A DNA stretch of 64,000 nucleotides from Desulfovibrio inopinatus DSM 10711. Its GTDB lineage: Bacteria > Desulfobacterota > Desulfovibrionia > Desulfovibrionales > Desulfovibrionaceae. Below the pieces are notes generated by a model. It did not search any database, was not told where the DNA came from, and was given only the letters and a program-made list of their open reading frames with translations. How positions within the stretch are numbered: the stretch's first letter is position 1; each line of letters begins with the position of its first letter. Positions 1-8,920 of this stretch are shown here, piece by piece. The stretch lies in the NCBI RefSeq assembly GCF_000429305.1, contig NZ_AUBP01000025.1:84373-148372 (forward strand), in the 5' to 3' direction. Made by a program: the position numbers and the translations under genes.

Positions 1-1159
1 GCCGTGCAGAAAGTTCAGCAGCAGCCTTCAGCGCCGATACCGTATATTTCACGCCGTGATGATCTTCATAATAGGACTTCAAGCCCTTGAGAATTTCAAC
101 GGCTTGGTCCACCGTGGGTTCGGCAATTTCGATTTTTTGGAATCGACGAGATAACGCACGATCTTTCTCGAAATGATTTTTGTATTCTTCGTAAGTTGTC
201 GATCCGATACACCGGAGTTTCCCTGAGGCCAGTACCGGTTTCAAAATATTGGATGCGTCCAACGTGCCCCCGCTCGTGGCACCTGCACCAATGATTGTGT
301 GGATTTCATCGACAAAAAGAATGGCGCCATCAATACCTTGCAACTCACCAATGACACCTTTCAAACGAGCTTCGAAGTCTCCACGGTATTTTGTACCCGC
401 CAACAGGGCTCCCATATCGAGAGCAAAAATCTGTGTTTCCAAGAAGGCATTTGGGACATTTTCTTCCGCTATACGAAGTGCCAACCCTTCAGCCATGGCT
501 GTTTTGCCGACACCAGGATCTCCCACGAAAATGGGATTGTTTTTACGCCGGCGCATAAGTACCTGCACCGTTCGCTCAAGCTCGCCCTCACGGCCAATAA
601 GTGGATCAATGTCACCAGCTTTGGCTTTTTCGACAAGATTAACCGTGAATTGTTCGAGCGGCGAACCGGACTTGGCCGAAGACGCTTCCGATCCTTTCTG
701 ATTCGTTTCGTTCTCCACTGCCCATCCATCCTTGGTACTTCCATGAGAAATGAATTCAAGCACGTCGAGCCGGGTTACACCATGTGACTTGAGAAAATAC
801 ACAGCATATGAATCTTCCTCGTCAAACAAAGCGGCAAGCACATCTCCAATTTCAACTTGCTCTTTTCCGGAAGACTGCATGTGCATGATCGCCCGCTGTA
901 AAACCCGTTGAACGCCAAGAGTCTGCACGACTTCCGTGGCAACGTTTTGCGGCATGACTTCCATGTGATCAATAAAAAAGCGTTCGAGTTGGTGCTTGAG
1001 GCGAACAACATTCGCACCGCAGTTCAACAGCAGATCTTTGCCTTCATCCTCAAGCAGGATGGCGTACAAAAGATGCTCCAGAGTCAGGTACTCATGGTTG
1101 CGGCGCTTGACCTCCTTGACAGCCGTGGTCAGAACGCTTTCAAGCTTTTTACTCAGCAT
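1..1159 (-). CDS. clpA: ATP-dependent Clp protease ATPase subunit ClpA (3' part outside window)
   Basis: AAA+ unfoldase that feeds substrates to the ClpP protease in the cytoplasm. About 386 codons are present and the frame runs off the left edge, so only the N-domain and most of the first ATPase module are visible. The N-terminal repeat domain begins MLSKKLESVL. The first nucleotide-binding module has the Walker A motif GDPGVGKT and the Walker B motif ILFVDEIHTIIGAG, followed by sensor residues in CIGSTT. The gene follows clpS directly: the ClpS stop codon occupies 1160-1162. The immediate clpS-clpA arrangement and the N-domain separate this from ClpB and ClpC. What is visible shows no defect. 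Confidence 0.95.
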   Translation of the reverse strand, partial: MLSKKLESVLTTAVKEVKRRNHEYLTLEHLLYAILLEDEGKDLLLNCGANVVRLKHQLERFFIDHMEVMPQNVATEVVQTLGVQRVLQRAIMHMQSSGKEQVEIGDVLAALFDEEDSYAVYFLKSHGVTRLDVLEFISHGSTKDGWAVENETNQKGSEASSAKSGSPLEQFTVNLVEKAKAGDIDPLIGREGELERTVQVLMRRRKNNPIFVGDPGVGKTAMAEGLALRIAEENVPNAFLETQIFALDMGALLAGTKYRGDFEARLKGVIGELQGIDGAILFVDEIHTIIGAGATSGGTLDASNILKPVLASGKLRCIGSTTYEEYKNHFEKDRALSRRFQKIEIAEPTVDQAVEILKGLKSYYEDHHGVKYTVSALKAAAELSAR

Positions 1160-1474
1160 TTATACCTCTTCCATACTGCATTTTAGGGGATACCCATTGC
1201 TCTGGGCAAGATCACGCACCATGGCAACTTTTGTCTCGGCAACTTCTTGTGTATATATTCCGCACACCCCAACGCCATTATTGTGTACGTTCAACATAAT
1301 CTGTGTCGCTTCGCGCTCGCTTTTACGAAAGACCTGCACAAGAACTCGCACGACAAATTCCATGGTCGTGTAATCGTCGTTATGGAGGAGCACTTTGTAT
1401 TGCTTGGGTTCACGCACCTCGTCGCGGACGTCTGTGGTGGACTCAAGACCATCATCAAAAAAGGGCTCGCTCAT
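1160..1474 (-). CDS. clpS: ClpS adaptor of the ClpAP protease
   Basis: Adaptor that binds the ClpA N-domain and delivers N-end-rule substrates. The protein has 104 residues, the normal family length. A variable acidic N-terminal tail is followed by the conserved core: KVLLHNDDYTTMEFVV with the family N-D-D-Y/T-T substrate-pocket signature, then a region with conserved histidine (MLNVHNNGVGVCGIYT) and an E-A-E/Q-T-K helix. It sits directly upstream of clpA with no gap, so the two are almost certainly co-transcribed. The recognised core matches ClpS closely, and nothing in the sequence looks abnormal. Confidence 0.95.
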   Translation of the reverse strand: MSEPFFDDGLESTTDVRDEVREPKQYKVLLHNDDYTTMEFVVRVLVQVFRKSEREATQIMLNVHNNGVGVCGIYTQEVAETKVAMVRDLAQSNGYPLKCSMEEV

Positions 1475-1667
1475 TCTTCCTCCCGATCATATCCCGACAT
1501 GAATTGCTCGCGCCTCGTATCGAGATGTCGGTATCAATTACAAATAATAACGGATCGAGGCCTGTCGAGACCTCGGGAGTACTTTCAGCCAGAGCCGAGC
1601 ATATCCCGATGTTTCTTCACTGCCACTATAAATAATGAAAAAAGAGACTGGGGACAACCTTGGCCCT

Positions 1668-2285
1668 TCAGATTTTCCTACCAACATCCTTGTTGTTGTC
1701 AGAAAGAGATGCAATCAGGCGAGAACGTTCTGGTTCGGAAAAGACAAAATTATCATCAGGGGGTAGGCCTTGGGCCTGTCGAAAGGCACAATTGAGCTGG
1801 TGATAGTTCTCTGTCAATATATCAGAATCAGCCAAGCCGAGCGCGGTTGCCGTTTTTTCAATAGTATCGGCATCCCCTTCAAATTCAATGTAGTTGCCAA
1901 AAACAAGATGATCCAAACAGGCAACGGTTCCTTCAGCAATCAACCAAGTCTCCCGAATTTTTTCGTAACGCAATGACTCAATAAATCCAAGATGATGGAA
2001 AATCATTTTTATGATTTCGTAGTCTTCAACAACTGTTTCCAACTCTTCCATAACTTTAAAATGATCGCTGCTCATTGAAGACGGGAGTTTGAGAGTAATG
2101 CGCGCTTGATCATCCTGACGCACACGTAACAACATATTTGAGGTACACAAACGACGATCCGGTGTATCGTAAACAATGTTCTCCTCAAACATGCGTGAAT
2201 GCATTACAGCACCCAAAGCACGCAATCCTTTTCGAATTGTTGAAAACCCGGGAATGCAATACTTTCGTTCAATTTCAAGATGCAT
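1668..2285 (-). CDS. CYTH domain protein (class IV adenylate cyclase / triphosphatase-like)
   Basis: CYTH-family proteins form a tunnel of antiparallel strands that bind a triphosphate and metal ions; members are adenylate cyclases (CyaB), thiamine triphosphatases or inorganic triphosphatases. The N-terminus carries the signature E-x-E-x-K (HLEIERKYC), followed by basic and acidic tunnel residues (RLCTSNMLLRVRQDD, TLKLP, FKVMEELE, YIEFEGD). I chose the ATG at 2285 because it places the E-x-E-x-K motif at residues 4-8 as in the family; a TTG four codons upstream is possible. The C-terminal 35 residues are polar and look like a tail. The gene lies 36 bp after cheB on the same strand. The substrate cannot be told from sequence. 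Confidence 0.8.
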   Translation of the reverse strand: MHLEIERKYCIPGFSTIRKGLRALGAVMHSRMFEENIVYDTPDRRLCTSNMLLRVRQDDQARITLKLPSSMSSDHFKVMEELETVVEDYEIIKMIFHHLGFIESLRYEKIRETWLIAEGTVACLDHLVFGNYIEFEGDADTIEKTATALGLADSDILTENYHQLNCAFRQAQGLPPDDNFVFSEPERSRLIASLSDNNKDVGRKI

Positions 2286-2321
2286 ATTGTCACTCAATCT
2301 TTATATTTCCAGCAAGCGTCT

Positions 2322-3392
2322 TCACGAGCAGGATCGTACGACTTCATGAGCGATTGCCTCAAGAGGTAGCACTCTATCCACACCGCCAAGTTTAATGGCT
2401 TCTTGTGGCATTCCAAAAACCACACTCGTGGCTTCATCCTGGGCAATAGTATAGGCTCCGACATCTTTCAGTTCTTTCATTCCGGTCGCGCCGTCGTCTC
2501 CCATGCCTGTCATGATAACACCGACAGCGTTCTTTCCTGCGTAGCGAGCCGCCGAACGAAACAGTACATCAACACTGGGTCGATGTCGCCTGACAAGAGG
2601 TCCGTCCTTGATTTCAGTATAATATCGCGCCCCGCTCCGTTTCAAAAGCATATGCTTATTACCGGGAGCGATGAGTGCCTGGCCGCGCAAAACCGTATCA
2701 TTATCAACCGCTTCCTTGACCGTTATGCGACAAATTCCGTTAAGCCGCTTGGCAAATGCGGCCGTAAAATGTTCAGGCATATGCTGTACGATCGCAATAC
2801 CTGGACAGTCCTGGGGCAACGCTTCAAGAAAAACACGCAACGCTTCAGTACCGCCTGTGGACGCGCCAACGACAACAACCTTCTCTGTTGTCTGAAACAT
2901 CGCTTTGCCCTTAGGACCCGGCAAAACCGCGTCGGCGGATAACTTGGGTTGCACTTTGAGTTGCGTCGTAGTGATTTTTTTTACCCGGGCCCGTGCGGCC
3001 GCTTTCACCGCATCGCAAACACGAATTCGTGCTTCTTCGAGAAACTGCTTCGTGCCAATTTTCGGTTTAAGAATAATATCGACGGCACCGAACTCGAGAG
3101 CCCGCAAAGTTGTTTCCGATCCCGATTCCGTGAGCGTCGAACAAATAACAACGGGAATCGGATGCTGCGTCATAAGTTTTTTTAAAAACGTCAACCCATC
3201 CATTCTGGGCATTTCAATATCGAGTGTAATGACGTCAGGAACTGTTGTTTCAAGCTTTTTAGCTGCTGCATAGGGATCGGCAGCAGCACCGACAACTTCT
3301 ATGGTAGGATCAGAATCCAGAATTTCCGTCAATGTTTGGCGAACGAGCGCTGAATCATCGACAACAAGCACTTTGATGGTGTTTGCTGACAT
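2322..3392 (-). CDS. cheB: Chemotaxis response regulator protein-glutamate methylesterase CheB
   Basis: Removes methyl groups from, and deamidates, chemoreceptor glutamyl residues to provide adaptation. The 356-residue protein has an N-terminal receiver domain (about 1-125) with the acidic pair D12-D13, phospho-acceptor D58 in [11 protein letters not shown], the conserved T/S (VICSTLTE) and lysine (ILKPK). A linker leads to the esterase domain (about 165-356) with all three catalytic elements: Ser in GASTGG, His in VQHMPEHF, and Asp in MTGMGDDGA. It is the last che gene of the cluster. No cheR is found in the window, so the opposing methyltransferase must be encoded elsewhere. Confidence 0.95.
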   Translation of the reverse strand: MSANTIKVLVVDDSALVRQTLTEILDSDPTIEVVGAAADPYAAAKKLETTVPDVITLDIEMPRMDGLTFLKKLMTQHPIPVVICSTLTESGSETTLRALEFGAVDIILKPKIGTKQFLEEARIRVCDAVKAAARARVKKITTTQLKVQPKLSADAVLPGPKGKAMFQTTEKVVVVGASTGGTEALRVFLEALPQDCPGIAIVQHMPEHFTAAFAKRLNGICRITVKEAVDNDTVLRGQALIAPGNKHMLLKRSGARYYTEIKDGPLVRRHRPSVDVLFRSAARYAGKNAVGVIMTGMGDDGATGMKELKDVGAYTIAQDEATSVVFGMPQEAIKLGGVDRVLPLEAIAHEVVRSCS

Positions 3393-3555
3393 TTTGTTTC
3401 CTTTATCGAGCTGTTAGAGAAAGCATCACCTACCTCGTTGCTTTGAAAAAAACAAATATTTGCATAAAGAACAAAAAGCATCGTTTTGCTTTTTTTCCTG
3501 CAACGTCCATTCGTACGTCCCCTCCACGACCGCCGTTGTATGACGGCAAGCGAGC

Positions 3556-4080
3556 TTATACAGAAACTTCAACAGCGTGTTCAGCCGTGTCTTCCTGCAA
3601 ACCGCCCACTTGAGAAAACGCAGACAGTTCTTCAGCAGAAAAAACTTTATCAATATCAAGAATGATAATGAACTGATCCCCACTTTTTCCCATTCCACGA
3701 ATAAAATCAGCTTTGACACGGGTTCCCATGCGAGGCGGAGGATCAATACTTCCCGGCTCCATCTCATAGACTTCCTGGACCGAATCAGCCAAGGCCCCGA
3801 GAATGGTACGTTCACCATCAAGCTCTACCTCAACGATGATAATACAGGTATTTACTGTGCGTTGCGTTTCTCCCATGCCAAATTTCATACGAAGATCGAC
3901 AACCGGCACAGCCCGACCACGCAAATTAATAACTCCTCGAATGAATTCGGGTGTCCGAGGCACCTTGGTAATGTTCGTCAACTCAAGAACTTCGCGAACC
4001 GAACCAATATTCAATGCGAATTGTTCGCGTTCCAAAGTAAACGTCAGATATTGATTGTCATTGAAAGAAGATTCGGTCAT
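3556..4080 (-). CDS. cheW: Chemotaxis coupling protein CheW
   Basis: Scaffold protein that links chemoreceptors to the CheA kinase. The 174 residues include a CheW beta-barrel fold: YLTFTLEREQFALNIGSVREVLEL, then the conserved VINLRGRAVPVVDLR signature and a C-terminal hydrophobic strand (FIIILDIDKVF). A short acidic tail follows. Its ATG overlaps the cheA stop codon by four bases (4077-4080), a sign of translational coupling, so CheA and CheW are probably made in fixed proportion. A gap of 163 bp separates it from cheB; I see no strong terminator there. Confidence 0.95.
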   Translation of the reverse strand: MTESSFNDNQYLTFTLEREQFALNIGSVREVLELTNITKVPRTPEFIRGVINLRGRAVPVVDLRMKFGMGETQRTVNTCIIIVEVELDGERTILGALADSVQEVYEMEPGSIDPPPRMGTRVKADFIRGMGKSGDQFIIILDIDKVFSAEELSAFSQVGGLQEDTAEHAVEVSV

Positions 4081-6203
4081 GTCGTGCTCCTTGCGTAGTC
4101 GTGTTCGGTCGAAGTCGCCGATCGGATTAAGTTGGGAACGTCGACGATAAGAGCCAGAGTACCGTCGCCTTGAATTGTTGCGCCGGAAAGACCTGCAATA
4201 TCGTGATATAATCTTCCAAGGCTTTTAATGACAGTCTGGTGTTCACCGACAACATGGTCCACGACGATGCCGGTCCGTACCCCATGAACATTTGAAATAA
4301 CAATTTGTTCTATAGGCGGTGCCATCCCTGCAATATTGAACCAATCACGCAAACGAATGTATGGAACAATTTCCCCACGTAAATTTATGAATTGACGCCC
4401 ATCAATGGATTTCTCGTTATGTTCCAGCTCAACACACTCTTCCACATCAGACAGAGGAAGAACATAATACTCTCCCCCAGTCTCGGTTTGCAATCCATTT
4501 ATAATGGCCAATGTCAAAGGAAGACGGATTGTGATTGCCGTTCCTTCACCTTTTGTACTCTCAATTTCAACAGCGCCGCGTAATCCATCGATGCTTCGCT
4601 TAACAACATCCATACCAACACCACGGCCCGAAACACTCGTTACAGTTTCAGCCGTCGAAAACCCCGGCATAAAAACAAGATGAAAGCACTCCTGATCGCT
4701 TAATTCCGTATCCGCGGCTATCAGCCCTTTTGCAATAGCCTTTTGCCGCAATACGTGGGGATCCATGCCTTTACCGTCATCACGAATGGTAATGCTGACA
4801 TCTCCCCCTGAGTGTTCTGCACTCAATACGACATGCCCAACGGACGATTTGCCTGCTTCTTTCCGGTCTTCGGGAGGTTCAACGCCATGATCAATGCTGT
4901 TCCGAAGTAAGTGAACCAACGGATCAACAAGTCGTTCAATGACAGTTTTATCAAGTTCGGTTTCTGCACCAAAAGTTTCAAGCTCAATTTCTTTTCCCAA
5001 TTCTGCAGACAAATCACGAACAAGGCGTCTGAAACGGTTAAAAGTCGTACCAATAGGCAACATGCGAATATCGAGCGTGGAATCGCGAAGTTCATCGCTG
5101 AGACGATCGAGTTGCTCAGACAATCCCTTCATAAGGGGATCCCTCTTGGCCGTAGCCGCCTGCCGAATTTGGGATTGAACAATAACGAGTTCACCGACAA
5201 GGTCGACAAGTTTGTCCAATTTGTCCGCCGCAACACGGATACTTGAAGCAGCATCGGATTCTCGGTCACGCTGTCGACCAGGTGACGCGGAACGTAATGT
5301 ATTTTGTTCTGCTAAAGCAGACTGTACAACTTGCGGAGACACCAAACCGGCTTCGGTTAAGAGATCGCCGAGGCGTTTCTGACTTTGAAGAACACGCTTC
5401 AAGGTTTCGACATCAATATCGCCTCGTTCAATAAGAATTTCTCCGAGTTTTTTGTATGTCGATCGTTCTTCGAATTCATCTGCGCGAACGAGAAGCTCAA
5501 TACTAATATCGCAGTCGTCCTCAATAAAGAGAAAGACTCCTTTAATGTCATCCGGGGAAAGCGGAGAAGCCAAAATAAGATCCCACCATACATAGCAAAA
5601 TTCTTCCGTTATGGATTCCAAATCAGGAATTGCGTCAACGTTGCTAAAAATCTGAGGGATGCCATTTTCAACTAATTCTTCAATATACGACAGAGGGTTG
5701 CTCCCAAACGTCAGTATATTGGGGTTGGGGCGGAATCGGATACGATATGTATAAATATTTTCTGCGGTTATACTGGCTGGAGGGATATCAGCGGGCTCTT
5801 CGTTGAGCTCTTCGTCTTTCGCTGTTCCTTCTTCGCGAAATGCATGAAATTGACTGACGATCTCTTTGCCGCGCTGATCATAGGCCGCGGCAGGGTCTTC
5901 AAGAAGCCATTTAATATAGTCTTTCGCGGAAAGGCTGACATCAAGAAGCTTGCTGGTAACAGGCAATAACCCATTGCGAACATCATCAAACACAGTTTCA
6001 ACATCATGGGTGAATGACGCAATGTCGTCAAAACCGAACATCGCTCCCGAACCCTTGATGGTGTGCATGGCACGAAAGACGCGATTGATAAGGTCGTTAT
6101 TACCTGGATCGTCTTCCAGTTCCAGTAAACCGTTTTCTAATTCGATAAGAAGCTCAGCTGCTTCCTCTTTGAACGTTTCTCTGTAGAAATCGTCATTGGA
6201 CAT
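4077..6203 (-). CDS. cheA: Chemotaxis histidine kinase CheA with an extra MshEN-like segment
   Basis: Sensor kinase that phosphorylates CheY and CheB. In order, the 708 residues hold: an Hpt domain with phospho-acceptor H47 in FRAMHTIKGSG; a CheY/CheB-docking-like region at about 150-240; a segment at about 250-305 made of two repeats of the pattern LGEILIERGDI... / LGDLLTEAGLV..., which resembles the N-domain of type II secretion or MshE ATPases; the dimerisation helix pair (ADKLDKLVDLVGELVIVQSQ); the ATPase with N box (HLLRNSIDHGVEP), G1 (DDGKGMD) and G2 (GRGVGMDVV); and a C-terminal CheW-like domain. All catalytic motifs are intact. It overlaps cheW by four bases. Confidence 0.95.
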   Translation of the reverse strand: MSNDDFYRETFKEEAAELLIELENGLLELEDDPGNNDLINRVFRAMHTIKGSGAMFGFDDIASFTHDVETVFDDVRNGLLPVTSKLLDVSLSAKDYIKWLLEDPAAAYDQRGKEIVSQFHAFREEGTAKDEELNEEPADIPPASITAENIYTYRIRFRPNPNILTFGSNPLSYIEELVENGIPQIFSNVDAIPDLESITEEFCYVWWDLILASPLSPDDIKGVFLFIEDDCDISIELLVRADEFEERSTYKKLGEILIERGDIDVETLKRVLQSQKRLGDLLTEAGLVSPQVVQSALAEQNTLRSASPGRQRDRESDAASSIRVAADKLDKLVDLVGELVIVQSQIRQAATAKRDPLMKGLSEQLDRLSDELRDSTLDIRMLPIGTTFNRFRRLVRDLSAELGKEIELETFGAETELDKTVIERLVDPLVHLLRNSIDHGVEPPEDRKEAGKSSVGHVVLSAEHSGGDVSITIRDDGKGMDPHVLRQKAIAKGLIAADTELSDQECFHLVFMPGFSTAETVTSVSGRGVGMDVVKRSIDGLRGAVEIESTKGEGTAITIRLPLTLAIINGLQTETGGEYYVLPLSDVEECVELEHNEKSIDGRQFINLRGEIVPYIRLRDWFNIAGMAPPIEQIVISNVHGVRTGIVVDHVVGEHQTVIKSLGRLYHDIAGLSGATIQGDGTLALIVDVPNLIRSATSTEHDYARSTT

Positions 6204-6322
6204 GCAGCCGCCTCCTTCATATCCGCCCGTATCCAGGATAATAGCCTCGGACGTCGGTGGGTTAGAAACGCAGACAAATCAACTTGGGAGAACAGAAGCC
6301 TCTTTCGTCGACCCAAATTTCT

Positions 6323-6685
6323 TTACCGAAGAACTTTTTTCACAACCGCCAGAAGCTGTTCTGGTTTGAATGGTTTGACGATCCACCCGGTCGCACCGGC
6401 TGTTTTTCCCTCTTGCTTTTTCCCGGCTTGCGATTCCGTGGTCAGCATGATGATGGGAACAAACTTATAGGCAGCCATGCCTCGAATTTCTTTAATGAGC
6501 GAAATCCCATCCATATTCGGCATATTCAGGTCAGTAATGACCATGGATACCGTTCCTTTGAGCTTTCCCAAAGCATCTTTCCCATCAGATGCTTCAATAA
6601 CATCATATCCTTCTTTTTGCAGTGTCATTTTTACCATTTGTCTGACACTTGCAGAATCATCAACAGTCATAATGGTTTTTGTCAT
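6323..6685 (-). CDS. cheY: Chemotaxis response regulator CheY
   Basis: Single-domain receiver (120 residues) expected to bind the flagellar switch when phosphorylated. The acidic pair D9-D10, phospho-acceptor D52 in VITDLNMPNMDG, the conserved Thr in MLTTES, and the lysine in VKPFKPEQLL are all present. It has no output domain. It is encoded 119 bp upstream of cheA on the same strand, where CheY partners are normally found. The segment KKQEGKTAGATGWIVKPF is typical of CheY proteins that work with this kind of CheA. Confidence 0.93.
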   Translation of the reverse strand: MTKTIMTVDDSASVRQMVKMTLQKEGYDVIEASDGKDALGKLKGTVSMVITDLNMPNMDGISLIKEIRGMAAYKFVPIIMLTTESQAGKKQEGKTAGATGWIVKPFKPEQLLAVVKKVLR

Positions 6686-6940
6686 TGCTCCACAACTCCT
6701 ATCGTCATGACACGCTTTGTTTTCTGATTTTCACAGTGTTTCTGTTAGAGCAACAAACGTGACACCTCTACATTATCTTCAATGCCAACCCGTATCACAT
6801 ATGTCTCGAAACCGTGAATACAATTTACCACCTTGAGATTGAGAGTAGGAATCGTACAAAAGAAGTGATTTGTTCAATGATATAAACCGGTCTTCGTCAG
6901 ATTGCAATCGCGAGGTGGTATTTTTTATGTCATAAAGGGA

Positions 6941-8818
6941 TTAAAATAATTCCACGTTATCGCCGAGATCATCATGCAAGTCAGTGGAATCATCACTCGT
7001 AAAAAGCTCAATGTCATCAGATTCTGACTTTTCTCCTGAAGCATTTTCATGAATGCTACGCTCCACTTCCATGGTGTACCGCTTGAGAAGTTCTTTAAGA
7101 CGTTCCGGTCTGTTCTCATCGGTTTCATGAGGAACAAGGTGCAACGCATTATCAAGAATCTTTTGAAGAACGGCTCTTCCCGAAGAAAGAGTTCGTGCAA
7201 CCTCATGGTGAAAATGAATTTGGTCAGCAGCATCGTTGACTGCACTACCAAGGTACTCGCTTTTGTCGTGAAGCCGTATAAAATTTTCATCGACCTCGGC
7301 TTTTACCTGTTTGATATCACTTGCCAAGGATTTCAACGTGGCAACCATAGACTCAACTTGCGACATATCATGATAGGCTTCTGCATTTGCCTGCAAAATA
7401 TCTGACGAAGAAGAAACATCAGACAATACGCTGCCGACTGCATCCGTCTGTCGTCTCGCTTGAACCGACAACTGTTGAATGGCCGAGGCAAGAACTCCAA
7501 GGGCTTTCCCTTCTTCTCCCGTGTGAGCAGCCTTGATGCTTGCATTGATCGCGATAAGTTCAATTTCAGAACCGACTTCTTCTATTTCGGAAACAAAAGA
7601 ACTCATATCAATAACAGTTCCGGCAACGGACTTCATGATGCGCCCAATATCGTCTCCTTGCTCGGCAAATGCACGTAGCCCATCCATAATGCGCCCTATT
7701 CCACTATCCAAACGATCCAATACTTGACTTCCCTCACGTCCTCCGGAGGCCGTCAGTTCAGTAATGTCTTGCCCAATATCTAAAATATGCCCAGCAATCC
7801 CTTGAATGTTAGTGCGAAAGGTATCGACGGCGTGAACAAAACTTGCTTCACCATGATCCAACTGAGAAACCTGAATTTGGCATACATCTTTAATCCAAGC
7901 GATGATTTCTCGTTCTGTCGTCGCGATGTCGCCTTGAGAAAATGCAAACTGGTTTGGATCACGAATAACATTGAGCACATCACGCAAGGCTTCTTCAACA
8001 TGTTCAACCTGTTGGCGCACGATATCGTGAAATTGCATGGATAAAACGGCATCCGAAATTTTTTCAGCAATTTCTTTGGTATTTTGTGTGAGGCGGGCTG
8101 ACAACGCTTCAGAGCGTTCCATCAACTCGATAAGCGTCTCAAGATGAAGCATCAGCTCATCAATCAGGCTTTTCGAGTACCCTTTTTGGGATTCAACAAG
8201 CAGTTCTGTGCGTTTTCTGGCTGAAACAATCAACTCTTCCAGAGACTTACTTTGTGAAACAATCTGTTCGGAGTGTTTAATTATATTCGCGGCAAGTTTT
8301 TCGACATCATCAGAGAGCGTGCTAAACCCCATTCCTTTCGAGCCGAGTCGTGCCGATTCAATTCGAGTAGAAATACCAAGCATACTCAGCCGCTTCACAA
8401 TGCGGCTGAATTCACCCATAGCACTGTGCAAATGCTTCGTAATATCGTCGATGGAAGCTAGCTCAACCAAGCTGTCTTGACCTGTTGTTGACTCACTCAA
8501 CGCACTCATGCGTTCGAGTTCGTTGGTTAACCCCTCGACGGCATCACGTAGTCGTGGTCCAGATGTCAATTCGACAACATGAGAGGCCAACTCCGAAAGT
8601 TCCGTAGATTCAACATGAAACTGCCCAAGTGCCTCTCCAAGAGCAAGAAAATCATCTTCCCGTTTGGTAATGGCTTGAGACAACGCGTGTTCAAGCTTTC
8701 CCAGTGCCTGTGAGCAAGAAGAAAAAAAACGAGCACTTTCTTTTTGGGAAATGATTTCAGTACGTTCATGCGAATTGCTTGTATCTGTATGCACAGGATA
8801 AAGATGTTTTCCTTTCAT
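6941..8818 (-). CDS. Cytoplasmic coiled-coil protein with two degenerate chemoreceptor-tip segments
   Basis: The 625 residues have no signal peptide or membrane helix and are almost entirely predicted helix. Two stretches resemble the hairpin tip of methyl-accepting proteins: about 141-178 (LSMLGISTRIESARLGSKGM, then LSDDVEKLA) and about 411-455 (LIAINASIKAAHTGEEGKAL, then ASAIQQLSVQAR). Both keep the pattern of alternating small and acidic residues but differ from the standard tip seen in the neighbouring receptor. Between them, near 258-272, is AVLSMQFHDIVRQQ, which resembles a helix of CheZ-type phosphatases. The C-terminus is acidic. It lies between the H-NOX receptor and cheY, so a role in this signalling array is likely but unproven. 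Confidence 0.7.
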   Translation of the reverse strand: MKGKHLYPVHTDTSNSHERTEIISQKESARFFSSCSQALGKLEHALSQAITKREDDFLALGEALGQFHVESTELSELASHVVELTSGPRLRDAVEGLTNELERMSALSESTTGQDSLVELASIDDITKHLHSAMGEFSRIVKRLSMLGISTRIESARLGSKGMGFSTLSDDVEKLAANIIKHSEQIVSQSKSLEELIVSARKRTELLVESQKGYSKSLIDELMLHLETLIELMERSEALSARLTQNTKEIAEKISDAVLSMQFHDIVRQQVEHVEEALRDVLNVIRDPNQFAFSQGDIATTEREIIAWIKDVCQIQVSQLDHGEASFVHAVDTFRTNIQGIAGHILDIGQDITELTASGGREGSQVLDRLDSGIGRIMDGLRAFAEQGDDIGRIMKSVAGTVIDMSSFVSEIEEVGSEIELIAINASIKAAHTGEEGKALGVLASAIQQLSVQARRQTDAVGSVLSDVSSSSDILQANAEAYHDMSQVESMVATLKSLASDIKQVKAEVDENFIRLHDKSEYLGSAVNDAADQIHFHHEVARTLSSGRAVLQKILDNALHLVPHETDENRPERLKELLKRYTMEVERSIHENASGEKSESDDIELFTSDDSTDLHDDLGDNVELF

Positions 8819-8920
8819 AAAGACGAATATGCCTTAGCATTGTACGAAAGATCAATACACTTCCTAAAAAAAACTGTCCTCGCTTCTGTGCTCATCATAG
8901 AATGAGTACACCACATCTTT

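Noticed and set aside
6941..8818. Calling the double-tip protein a plain methyl-accepting chemotaxis protein or CheZ
   Set aside because: It has no membrane helix or standard tip, and only one short CheZ-like segment, so either name would overstate the evidence.
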